Assembly: GCA_002417965.1 (NCBI GenBank)
Contig: DIDD01000136.1
Coordinates: forward strand, 1-8,372
Reading direction: 5' to 3'
DNA length: 8,372 bases
Source: Veillonellaceae bacterium UBA5809
Lineage (GTDB): Bacteria; Bacillota; Negativicutes; Veillonellales; Dialisteraceae
Part shown: positions 1 to 6,076 of the stretch, in pieces
Numbering within the stretch: the first letter of the stretch is position 1
Layout: each line of letters begins with the position of its first letter
Translations under genes and position numbers: made by a program
The notes under the pieces: model-generated
Told to the model about the DNA's origin: nothing
Database searches by the model: none
Seen by the model: the letters and a program-made list of their open reading frames with translations, nothing else

Positions 1-1
1 G

Positions 2-589
2 ATTCCGGTGCGGTTTACGAATGATAATACTTATTTTAATGACCGGCATCAGGGAATTCCTGTGCATGGATACAATTAAATAATCGAAAAGCTTCTGGAA
101 GGAATTGAAGTCAGGCTGAATATGGATTTTGAAGAGCACTGTTCTGAATTGGAAGCATCGGCAGAAAAAATTGTATATACAGGAGAGATCGACCGGTACT
201 TCAAATAGTGTCTGGGACCGTTGGAGTACCGGGGTCTCCATTTTGAAACGGAGCGGAAAGAGATGGAGAATTTCCAGGGAGTGGCTGTGATGAATTATAC
301 GGACCGGGAGACGCCCTGGACCCGTGTGATTGAGCATAAGCACTTTCAGTCCGGAGGACAGGCGGCAACGTATGTGACGAAGGAATATCCCCGGGAATGG
401 CACCGGGGAGAGGAAGCGTATTATCCGGTGAATGATCAAAAAAATCAGGCGCTGTACGGACAGTATGCTGCGCTGGCCGCCGGTGACAGGCATATTCTTT
501 TCGGAGGACGTTTGGGGGAATACCGGTATTATAATATGGATCAGGTCATTGCCGATGCGCTGGCAAAGGCGGATCAGGAGATTTTCTAA
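2..589 (+). pseudogene. glf: UDP-galactopyranose mutase, C-terminal part, two in-frame stops
   Basis: The intact enzyme is a flavoprotein that interconverts UDP-galactopyranose and UDP-galactofuranose for galactofuranose-containing surface glycans. The reading frame from position 2 is clearly UGM-like: a VRFTNDNTYFNDRHQGIPVHGY stretch at the start, LGPLEYRGLHFETER after position 209, WTRVIEHKHF, T.KEYP, and the hallmark C-terminal GRLGEYRYYNMDQVI near the end. The frame is broken twice without any shift: TAA at 77-79, where the family normally has a Lys-type codon after GY(T), and TAG at 206-208, where an aromatic residue (Tyr) is expected before CLGPLEYR. Each is one base from a sense codon. 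The gene continues beyond the left edge, so its N-terminal FAD-binding half is not visible. The longest open piece after the second stop begins with TTG at 221, but that codon is an internal Leu, not a start. Sequencing error is the main alternative to real decay. Confidence 0.88.
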
Positions 590-610
590 TTTTCATATTG
601 GAGTATTTTT

Positions 611-652
611 GCAGGAGGAAGAATGCACAGTCATTTCTGCTTCCTGCTTTTT
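611..652 (+). terminator. Intrinsic terminator after glf
   Basis: The left arm GCAGGAGGAAGAA (611-623) pairs with TTCTGCTTCCTGC (635-647) with one mismatch and one G-U pair, around an 11-nt loop, and is followed at once by five T residues (648-652). It lies 21 nt after the glf stop codon and would end that transcript. Confidence 0.8.
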
Positions 653-712
653 GCTATGAACTATACTTCGACGGCTTATAACAATAAAATAATAAATTAT
701 AGATGTATATTT

Positions 713-804
713 GAATATCCATGATAATTTTTGATATTTATTTTGTTGTTAAATGGATTGATTATTTAATAATAGGTCTGTATAATATATATTGCTGGAT
801 ATTC
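713..804. repeat. Inverted 9-bp repeat flanking the receptor promoter
   Basis: GAATATCCA (713-721) has its exact reverse complement TGGATATTC at 796-804, about 83 bp centre to centre. The promoter sits between them. The right copy is extended to the semi-palindrome TGGATATTCCA (796-806), placed at or just after the predicted transcript start. This could be a pair of operator sites for an unknown regulator. The AT-rich background makes chance occurrence possible. Confidence 0.3.
758..786 (+). promoter_or_regulatory. Sigma-70-type promoter of the TonB-dependent receptor gene
   Basis: TTGATT (758-763) and a perfect TATAAT (781-786) are separated by exactly 17 nt in a very AT-rich region. This predicts a transcript start near 793 and a leader of about 50 nt before the ATG at 842. 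A Fur-like half site TGATAAT lies at 722-728, but no convincing second half is present, so iron control is not supported by the sequence alone. Confidence 0.65.
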
Positions 805-841
805 CATTTATTTATTTTAAAATGTTATGAGGAGAATTGTT

Positions 842-2821
842 ATGGGAAAACAGTTTCAAAAATTTTGTGCCTGCACGGCGTTTCTCGCGCTCTGCGGCGG
901 TTTCACGACGGCTGCTGCTGCGGACAGCGCAGGTGAGGTGTACGAAATCAATCCGGTGACGGTGACGGCCAGCCGGTATGACAAGAGGGATCTGGATGTT
1001 CCTGCCAGCACGCAGGTCATGACACAGGAACAGCTGCGTCAGACAGGAGCCGTCAATATGCAGAAGGCGCTGGCGTTTCTGGATGGGGTGGTGTATCACC
1101 AGATGGGACCTGGCGGTGCAGCGCTGTCTTCCATGACCAGTGATCTCAGTATACGGGGTGTGAATGACGGCACACTGGTTCTGGTTAACGGAACCCCGAT
1201 CAACTGGAGGGGACTGTATAATCTGGAGGATATTCCTGTATCCAATGTGGAAAGGGTAGAGGTTGTCCGCGGCGGCGGTGCGGTGCTTTACGGCAGTCAG
1301 GCCATCGGCGGCGTGGTGAATATTATTACAAAGAAAAAGCTGCCGAATGAGGTCAGCGCAGGCATCGGCAATAAAGGACAGCAGAATTACAGTGTATCTG
1401 CCAACGCAGGCAAATTGTCGGTGGCTTATAATTATAATAAATGGGGCGATATCGGATTCATCTCTTCCACGCTGACACCGGCATCCTCTTCTGCGGACAA
1501 GGAGATGAAACAGCATTTCCGTAATTCGGAAAAGAATGATTTTCTTCTGACTTATCAGGTGAATGATAAAATCGATTTTCTGTATAATCATGATGATTCC
1601 TCGAATAACTGGAGTTATACATTTGGGAAAAATTACGGAAATCTGGATGGGCAAGCGCGTTACAGCCGTCTGTACGACCGGCAAAAGGATTTTGCTCAGA
1701 TGAATTTTAGAGACGGAAAGGGAATCAGCGGACGCGTCTTTTATAACAGGAATACGTTGGATACAAAGGGATGGGATTATTATTCGTCCAAAGGCGCTGC
1801 GTATTCTTCTGCCCAATTGTCCCGCAATAAGGAAGTAAACACGGATTACGGGTATGATGTGCAGAAGGTCTGGCAGGGAGAAATGCAGACATTCCTTCTT
1901 GGGACTTCGTATGACAAGGAAAAGTTTCATAAGAAGGATTATTATGCTCTGACCAGTTCTGATTACAGCCGGAACAATTTCTCTGTTTTCGGGCAGTGGG
2001 ACCGTGCGCTTACGGCACAGGACCGTCTCATCCTGAGCGGACGTGAGACATGGACAACAGGGGCTGCCGGGGATAAGAATTATACAAATTTCAGCGGACA
2101 GGCGCAGTATCTGCATCAGCTCAATGAGAACCAGACTGTCTATGCCAGCGCGGGGCGCTCTTTTGCCATGCCCAGCTTCAGTAATATGTATTCTACGGGC
2201 AGTTCAGGAAATGTCATCGGCGATCCGAATCTGAAGCCCAAGGTGGGTACTCATTATGAAATGGGATGGAAGCTGGATCAGGGCAAGGTCCAGTACCGGG
2301 CGGCATTGTTTATAGAACGGATCAAGGATGATATTACGTTCAGCAAAGATACCCAAAGCGGTCAATACTATGCCATTAACCAGGATTTTAAGAATGCGGG
2401 GGTTGAGCTGGGCGTCACTGTGTCGCAGGATAACGGATGGGCCTGGCATTACGGACTGACTTATAATGACCCCAAAGCGAAATATAATGGGCAGAAGGCC
2501 GGCACCAAAATTTATTGGGACCGTATGTTCGGACGGTGGATCATGAACGGCGGCGTTTCTTATCACAAGGATAAATGGACAACGGCGTTTAATGCTTCTT
2601 ATCTGGCTGACCGGGTGCTTTGTCCTTCCAGTGCCCATTCTTTTGATATCAAGCCTTACCTGATTACTTCTATGTCTATCCAGTATTCACCGGATGCTTC
2701 CAGTGATATCCAGTTGTCTATTGATAATGTGCTGGACCGTGAAGATAATCTGAATCATGCATCAGGCACTTATTACAGCACGCCTTTTAATTACATGCTG
2801 TCATACCGGTATAAGTTCTGA
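842..2821 (+). CDS. TonB-dependent outer-membrane receptor
   Basis: This 659-residue protein is a 22-strand-type outer-membrane gate that imports a scarce nutrient (iron chelate, haem, cobalamin or similar) with energy from TonB-ExbBD. A signal peptide with an Ala-rich end (cleavage near A27-D28) is followed by a TonB-box-like NPVTVTASR (about 37-45), and a plug domain (about 50-165) with SIRGVNDGTLVLVNGTPIN and VERVEVVRGGGAVLYGSQA. The rest is barrel, ending in a NVLDRED motif and a terminal YRYKF with C-terminal Phe, the usual outer-membrane assembly signal. I chose ATG 842 because GAGGAG lies 6 nt upstream; an in-frame ATG at 827 has that Shine-Dalgarno inside the gene. No tonB, exbB/D or periplasmic partner is adjacent and it has its own promoter and terminator. 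The substrate cannot be read from sequence; neighbouring methionine genes make a corrinoid worth considering, as inference only. Confidence 0.93.
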   Translation: MGKQFQKFCACTAFLALCGGFTTAAAADSAGEVYEINPVTVTASRYDKRDLDVPASTQVMTQEQLRQTGAVNMQKALAFLDGVVYHQMGPGGAALSSMTSDLSIRGVNDGTLVLVNGTPINWRGLYNLEDIPVSNVERVEVVRGGGAVLYGSQAIGGVVNIITKKKLPNEVSAGIGNKGQQNYSVSANAGKLSVAYNYNKWGDIGFISSTLTPASSSADKEMKQHFRNSEKNDFLLTYQVNDKIDFLYNHDDSSNNWSYTFGKNYGNLDGQARYSRLYDRQKDFAQMNFRDGKGISGRVFYNRNTLDTKGWDYYSSKGAAYSSAQLSRNKEVNTDYGYDVQKVWQGEMQTFLLGTSYDKEKFHKKDYYALTSSDYSRNNFSVFGQWDRALTAQDRLILSGRETWTTGAAGDKNYTNFSGQAQYLHQLNENQTVYASAGRSFAMPSFSNMYSTGSSGNVIGDPNLKPKVGTHYEMGWKLDQGKVQYRAALFIERIKDDITFSKDTQSGQYYAINQDFKNAGVELGVTVSQDNGWAWHYGLTYNDPKAKYNGQKAGTKIYWDRMFGRWIMNGGVSYHKDKWTTAFNASYLADRVLCPSSAHSFDIKPYLITSMSIQYSPDASSDIQLSIDNVLDREDNLNHASGTYYSTPFNYMLSYRYKF

Positions 2822-2841
2822 CGGAATCGGTCTGTTGACGG

Positions 2842-2873
2842 GGGTTCTTCTCTGACGGGGAAGAACCCTTTTT
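2842..2873 (+). terminator. Intrinsic terminator after the TonB-dependent receptor gene
   Basis: GGGTTCTTC (2842-2850) pairs perfectly with GAAGAACCC (2860-2868), followed by TTTTT (2869-2873). It begins 20 nt after the receptor stop and isolates that gene from the S-box operon downstream. Confidence 0.92.
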
Positions 2874-2945
2874 GGCTGCCTGTGGTGAATCAGCATGGAC
2901 GGCTGCAGATAAAATGTGATGGGTCAGATGGAAAAAGTTTTTTTA

Positions 2946-2974
2946 TTGACAGGGATAGGAATGAGTGATAAAGT
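2946..2974 (+). promoter_or_regulatory. Promoter of the S-box (metQ) operon
   Basis: A consensus -35 TTGACA (2946-2951) is followed after exactly 17 nt by TAAAGT (2969-2974), which has an extended -10 TGA just before it (2966-2968). The predicted start near 2981 leaves about 16 nt before the riboswitch aptamer, which is the expected arrangement. Confidence 0.75.
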
Positions 2975-2996
2975 TAAAACACATTTTCATAAACGT

Positions 2997-3090
2997 TCAT
3001 CAAGAGCGGAGGAGGGACTGGCCCTGTGAATCCGCGGCAACCATTCAACAGAAAAGGTGCCAATTCCAGCGAGAAATTCTCGGAAGATGA
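2997..3090 (+). promoter_or_regulatory. SAM-I (S-box) riboswitch aptamer
   Basis: This RNA binds S-adenosylmethionine and turns off downstream transcription when SAM is plentiful. The S-box core is nearly canonical: ATCAAGAGCGGAGGAGGGA from 2999, then CTGGCCCTGTGAA, CCGCGGCAACC, and AAAAGGTGCCAATTCC. P1 closes as TCATC (2997-3001) with GATGA (3086-3090). P3 uses GGCAACC with GGTGCC, and P4 is CGAG/CTCG (3070-3082). A plausible antiterminator pairs 3083-3090 with 3114-3121. It takes bases from both the 3' arm of P1 and the 5' arm of the terminator, so SAM binding should free the terminator to form. Placement before metQ agrees with the known S-box regulon. Confidence 0.95.
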
Positions 3091-3107
3091 TTGATCCTGT
3101 GTGATGC

Positions 3108-3140
3108 AGCTCTTTGTCTTTGGAGACAGGGGGCTTTTTT
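3108..3140 (+). terminator. Riboswitch-controlled intrinsic terminator (S-box expression platform)
   Basis: AGCTCTTTGTCT (3108-3119) pairs along its full 12 nt (three G-U pairs) with AGACAGGGGGCT (3124-3135) around a TTGG loop, followed by a run of T through 3140. It sits 17 nt after aptamer helix P1, as expected for the SAM-induced off state. Confidence 0.9.
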
Positions 3141-3206
3141 ATCACCTGCTTCCCCGCTCATGATGAATTTATGAGGAGTTGTTGATTATGGGCGAGGGGG
3201 ATTTGT

Positions 3207-4031
3207 ATGAATGTAAAAAAATGGATCTGTATGTCGCTGGTTCCGGCAGCCGTGATCGGTCTTTTGGCGGGATGCGGGAATACTGCGGGAGGAGGGGCTT
3301 CTTCAGAAGGGACAAAGACGGTTAAGGTGGGAACTTTGTCGGGGCCTCATTCAGAGGTTCTGGAGGAAGTGAAGAAAGCAGCGGCATCTAAAGGGCTGAA
3401 TGTGGAGATTGTGGAGTTTAACGATTATGTACAGCCCAATGAGACTTTGAATAACGGTGAAATTGACGCCAATATGTATCAGCACCTGCCTTTTCTGCAG
3501 AATCATATTAAGGACAGAGGATATAAGCTGAGTTCCATGGGAACAACAATTCTGTTCCCCATGGGTGTGTATTCTACAAAAATCAAGAGTGTAGATGAGA
3601 TCCGCGATCATATGACAGTGGCTATTCCCAATGATCCGTCAAATGGCGCCAGAGGACTGGAACTGCTGGACAAGGCAGGAGTCATCAAGTTAAATAAAGA
3701 AAAAAACGGCAAGGCTTCTGTGACGGATATTGTTGAGAATCCCCATCAGCTGGTGTTTAAGGAAGTGGATGCGGCCATGATTCCCCGTATGCTTCCGGAT
3801 CTGGATTTTGCGGCTATTAATAATTCTTATGCTGCAAAATCCGGACTGGTGCCGACAAGGGATGCCTTTATTCTGGAAGGGGCGGATTCACCTTATGCCA
3901 ATATTCTGGCGGTACGGACGGCTGATCTGGACAGGCCTGAATTAAAGCTGCTTATGGAATGCTTCCGGTCACCGGAGGTCAAACAGTTTATTCAGGATCA
4001 TTTTAAAGGAGCCGCTGTTGCGGCCTGGTAA
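3207..4031 (+). CDS. metQ: Methionine ABC transporter substrate-binding lipoprotein (NlpA/MetQ family)
   Basis: MetQ captures L- and D-methionine and hands it to the MetNI importer in the cytoplasmic membrane. The 274-residue length is usual for the family. A lipoprotein signal ends in LLAGC with lipidated Cys23, followed by a Gly/Ser-rich linker. Family motifs are KVGTLSGPHSEVLE, NDYVQPNETLNNGEIDANMY, QHLPFL, AIPNDPSNGARGLELL and the C-terminal FIQDHFKGA. GAGGGGG (3194-3200) is 6 nt before the ATG. It is first in an S-box operon, so SAM abundance should repress it. Odd point: no metN (ATPase) or metI (permease) accompanies it; the next gene is a ferredoxin-type protein 12 nt downstream. MetNI presumably lies elsewhere, or this MetQ serves another partner. 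Confidence 0.94.
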   Translation: MNVKKWICMSLVPAAVIGLLAGCGNTAGGGASSEGTKTVKVGTLSGPHSEVLEEVKKAAASKGLNVEIVEFNDYVQPNETLNNGEIDANMYQHLPFLQNHIKDRGYKLSSMGTTILFPMGVYSTKIKSVDEIRDHMTVAIPNDPSNGARGLELLDKAGVIKLNKEKNGKASVTDIVENPHQLVFKEVDAAMIPRMLPDLDFAAINNSYAAKSGLVPTRDAFILEGADSPYANILAVRTADLDRPELKLLMECFRSPEVKQFIQDHFKGAAVAAW

Positions 4032-4043
4032 GGGGGCCTATAT

Positions 4044-4772
4044 ATGAAAGTAGACCGTGAACGGTGCATCGGATGCCGGCAGTGCTTTGCCCAGTGCCCG
4101 GTGAGAGCGATTTCCCTCCGGGAGGGTAAGGCGGACATTCATCAGGACCGCTGTGTGGAATGTCATATCTGCGCTTACAGCGGGGTATGTCCTAAAAATG
4201 CACTGGTGATTGAAGAGCTGTCTTATCCCCGGAGTCTGCGCAGCGCATTCAGTGATGTAAAAAAGCCCCATAAAGATACGGGGGTTCTGGGACGCGGCAC
4301 GGAGGAAATGAAAACCAATGATGTGACAGCCCGCCTGAAGCTGGGGAGACTGGGAATTTCTGTTGAACTGGGACGGCCTGGCGTCAGCACCAGTTTTAGA
4401 GATGTTCAGACGATTGCTATGAAACTGGCGCCGCTGGGTGTTCATTTTGAACCGGAAAATCCGGTCACATCACTTATGACAGATATCCGTACCGGTGCGC
4501 TGCGTGAAGAAGTGCTGGAGGAACGGGCGCTGTCGGCTTTGGTGGAAATTGATATTCCGGAGGACAGGCTGATGGATGTGATTCATGCGCTGCAGGAAGC
4601 AGAACCGGAGGTTGATACGGTATTCAGTCTCTGTATTGCCTCTCCGCTGGATCCGGAAACGGGAGACATTCCTTTTGCGGAAACACTGCGGAAGAATCAT
4701 ATTCCATTCCGTCTCAACGGGAAGACCAATGTGGGGCTCGGAAGGCCTTTCAAGGAGGTGGAAAGGGCATGA
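4044..4772 (+). CDS. Two-cluster 4Fe-4S ferredoxin fused to an unrecognised C-terminal domain
   Basis: Residues 1-55 form a bacterial-type 2[4Fe-4S] ferredoxin. The first set is C8-C11-C14-C18P with normal spacing; the second is C37-C40-C43-C49P, with five rather than three residues before the last Cys. Then follows GRGTEEMKTNDVT (83-95) and a domain of about 145 residues that I do not recognise by name. It contains GISVELGRPGVSTSFRD (104-120), a likely beta-alpha-beta stretch (162-200), and a second LGRP near the end (232-235, first copy at 109-112). There is no signal peptide or membrane span, so the protein is cytoplasmic. AAGGGGG lies 7 nt upstream of the ATG. It is second in the S-box operon and its stop overlaps the next start, so the two proteins are probably made in matched amounts. 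A role as electron donor or reductive activator in methionine, homocysteine or methyl metabolism is inference. Methanogen and Desulfovibrio homocysteine synthesis also uses a NIL/ferredoxin protein, but the domain order here differs. Confidence 0.85.
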   Translation: MKVDRERCIGCRQCFAQCPVRAISLREGKADIHQDRCVECHICAYSGVCPKNALVIEELSYPRSLRSAFSDVKKPHKDTGVLGRGTEEMKTNDVTARLKLGRLGISVELGRPGVSTSFRDVQTIAMKLAPLGVHFEPENPVTSLMTDIRTGALREEVLEERALSALVEIDIPEDRLMDVIHALQEAEPEVDTVFSLCIASPLDPETGDIPFAETLRKNHIPFRLNGKTNVGLGRPFKEVERA

Positions 4773-5407
4773 CCCATACACTGCACAGAAGAGGAACCGT
4801 TAAAGAGCTGGAGCATGATTATGTCGTTCTTGCCATGTCGTCGAAGGATGTCAACCGGGAAGGGTCGGCGCCTAAGATTGCAGAAATTCTGGAGATTTTT
4901 TCCAAGTATCATCCGGTGATATGCGGAAATGTAGCAGGAAATTCAATGCGTATGGATATCCCTCATATGGCGGAGCAGACAAAGGATAATACGGTGGCCC
5001 ATGCTGTGTTCCGTTCAACAGATGATGTGATTGAACTTCTCCGTGAACTGAGAGAAAAGGATCTGGGAGTTTCCATTGTGGTTTCAGGACTTTTTGACCG
5101 GGTGGGGTCCTGCTGCCGCCGGGCAGGGCTGACACCCCATACGGTGAATGTTTCCCTGGGAATCTGGGGAAATAAAAAAAGACTGCCTTCTGAGGATGTG
5201 CTGCAGATTGAGACGATGTGCGGACATAATATGGTCAGTGTTTCACTGATTGAAGATCAAATAGACAAGATCAGAAAGGGCCGGCTGACACCGGAGGCAG
5301 CGGCCCGGCGGCTGGCACGGAACTGTCACTGCGGTATTTTTAACTGGGAGCGGGCAGCGGATATCCTGCGGCGCATCACGGAAAAAGAAAGCGTGCAGAA
5401 TTCCTGA
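4769..5407 (+). CDS. Conserved cysteine-rich protein of unknown function, partner of the ferredoxin-fusion protein
   Basis: I do not recognise a named family. The 212-residue product is soluble, with no signal peptide or membrane span. Visible features are HTLHRRGT at the start, a YVVLAMSSKDVNREGSAPKI segment (18-37), VICGNVAGNSMR (50-61), a likely alpha/beta core with LGVSIVVSGLFDRV (99-112), CC at 115-116, TPHTVNVSLGIWG (122-134), ETMCGHNMVS (148-157) and NCHCGIFNWERA near the end (185-196). Cys52, 115, 116, 151, 186 and 188 and His153 and 187 could bind a metal or iron-sulfur centre or act in redox chemistry. Its ATG overlaps the ferredoxin stop (ATGA, 4769-4772), and a near-perfect AAGGAGGTG (4752-4760) is 8 nt upstream. 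Such tight coupling suggests a two-protein complex under SAM control. Any enzymatic role is inference. Confidence 0.85.
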   Translation: MTHTLHRRGTVKELEHDYVVLAMSSKDVNREGSAPKIAEILEIFSKYHPVICGNVAGNSMRMDIPHMAEQTKDNTVAHAVFRSTDDVIELLRELREKDLGVSIVVSGLFDRVGSCCRRAGLTPHTVNVSLGIWGNKKRLPSEDVLQIETMCGHNMVSVSLIEDQIDKIRKGRLTPEAAARRLARNCHCGIFNWERAADILRRITEKESVQNS

Positions 5408-5440
5408 ATTTTGGGAATATAGAGGCGGAAGGAGCGGATC

Positions 5441-5929
5441 ATGGATTTCACCGTGGATGTGATAAGAAGTCCGGAGGAAGCCGGACCGGTCAGAGTGCTG
5501 TTTAAGGAATATGCAGCTTCTCTGGGAATTGATCTGGGTTTTCAGCATTTTCAGGAAGAACTGGATCACCTTCCCGGGCATTATTGTCCGCCCTCAGGCA
5601 TATTGCTTCTGGCGCGGGCGTGCAGGGAGGCGGCCGGCTGCGCTGCGCTTCACAGGCTGTCTTCAGATACAGGGGAATTGAAGAGACTTTATGTCAGGGA
5701 TATATGCAGGCATATGGGATTGGGGGATCTTTTGATCAGGACAGTTTTGGGCAGGGCGGTGAAGATGCATTACCGGTATGTCCGTCTGGATACGCTGCCT
5801 TCTATGGGAGCGGCGCAGAAGATGTATGAAAAAATGGGATTCTATGATATTGATCCTTATGTATATAATCCGGTGCCGGGAACGAGGTATATGGAAATGG
5901 ATCTGCACCGGACAGCCGCGGATGTCTGA
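5441..5929 (+). CDS. GNAT-family N-acetyltransferase
   Basis: The 162-residue protein has a GNAT fold pattern: an N-terminal half ending in a strand (ILLLARACREAAGCAALHRL, 54-73), then GELKRLYVRD and the acetyl-CoA pyrophosphate loop RHMGLG (90-95, matching R/Q-x-x-G-x-G/A). The C-terminal AAQKMYEKMGFYDIDPYVYN (124-143) is typical motif B. The family moves an acetyl group from acetyl-CoA to an amine; the acceptor here is unknown. AAGGAG (5429-5434) is 6 nt before the ATG. It starts 33 nt after the preceding gene with no terminator between, and a terminator follows it, so it is probably the last gene of the S-box operon. That link might point to methionine or a methionine derivative as substrate, but GNAT genes are often passengers. 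Confidence 0.9.
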   Translation: MDFTVDVIRSPEEAGPVRVLFKEYAASLGIDLGFQHFQEELDHLPGHYCPPSGILLLARACREAAGCAALHRLSSDTGELKRLYVRDICRHMGLGDLLIRTVLGRAVKMHYRYVRLDTLPSMGAAQKMYEKMGFYDIDPYVYNPVPGTRYMEMDLHRTAADV

Positions 5930-5945
5930 GGCGGCATGAAATGTG

Positions 5946-5976
5946 AAAACAGGGCAGTTTTTTTGTCCTGTTTTTT
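5946..5976 (+). terminator. Intrinsic terminator ending the S-box operon
   Basis: AAAACAGGGC (5946-5955) pairs with GTCCTGTTTT (5965-5974, one G-U) around a T-rich loop, and a T run continues to 5976. It begins 17 nt after the acetyltransferase stop. Confidence 0.85.
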
Positions 5977-5990
5977 GCTTTGGGAAAAAC

Positions 5991-5999
5991 TGTTATAAT
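5991..5999 (+). promoter_or_regulatory. Extended -10 promoter of the vanZ-like gene
   Basis: TGTTATAAT is a full consensus TATAAT (5994-5999) with an extended -10 TG. The -35 region overlaps the T run of the preceding terminator and has no good TTGACA match, so the extended -10 probably carries the activity. The predicted start is near 6006. Confidence 0.6.
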
Positions 6000-6018
6000 A
6001 GAAAAAAGCAGATTGGAT

Positions 6019-6050
6019 TCCGCCTGACGGTGGGCGGATATTTTTATTTT
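6019..6050 (+). promoter_or_regulatory. Leader hairpin with T-rich tail upstream of the vanZ-like gene
   Basis: TCCGCC (6019-6024) pairs with GGCGGA (6033-6038), extendable by two inner pairs (one of them G-U), and is followed by TATTTTTATTTT to 6050. The hairpin lies within the leader, between the predicted transcript start (about 6006) and the ATG at 6077. It resembles a weak terminator and could attenuate vanZ expression, but no ligand-sensing domain or alternative pairing is evident. Confidence 0.4.
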
Positions 6051-6076
6051 GTCACGGCTGGGGAAAGGCTGTTTTT

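Noticed and set aside
722..740. Possible Fur box near TGATAAT upstream of the receptor
   Set aside because: Only one half site matches. The second half is degenerate, and AT-rich sequence gives such matches by chance.
812..2116. Long minus-strand open frame antisense to the TonB-dependent receptor
   Set aside because: It has no recognisable domain, mirrors the codon pattern of a clear outer-membrane receptor gene on the other strand, and has an implausible composition.
2204..2638. Minus-strand open frame inside the receptor gene
   Set aside because: It is fully within the receptor coding region, with no ribosome site and no recognisable motif.
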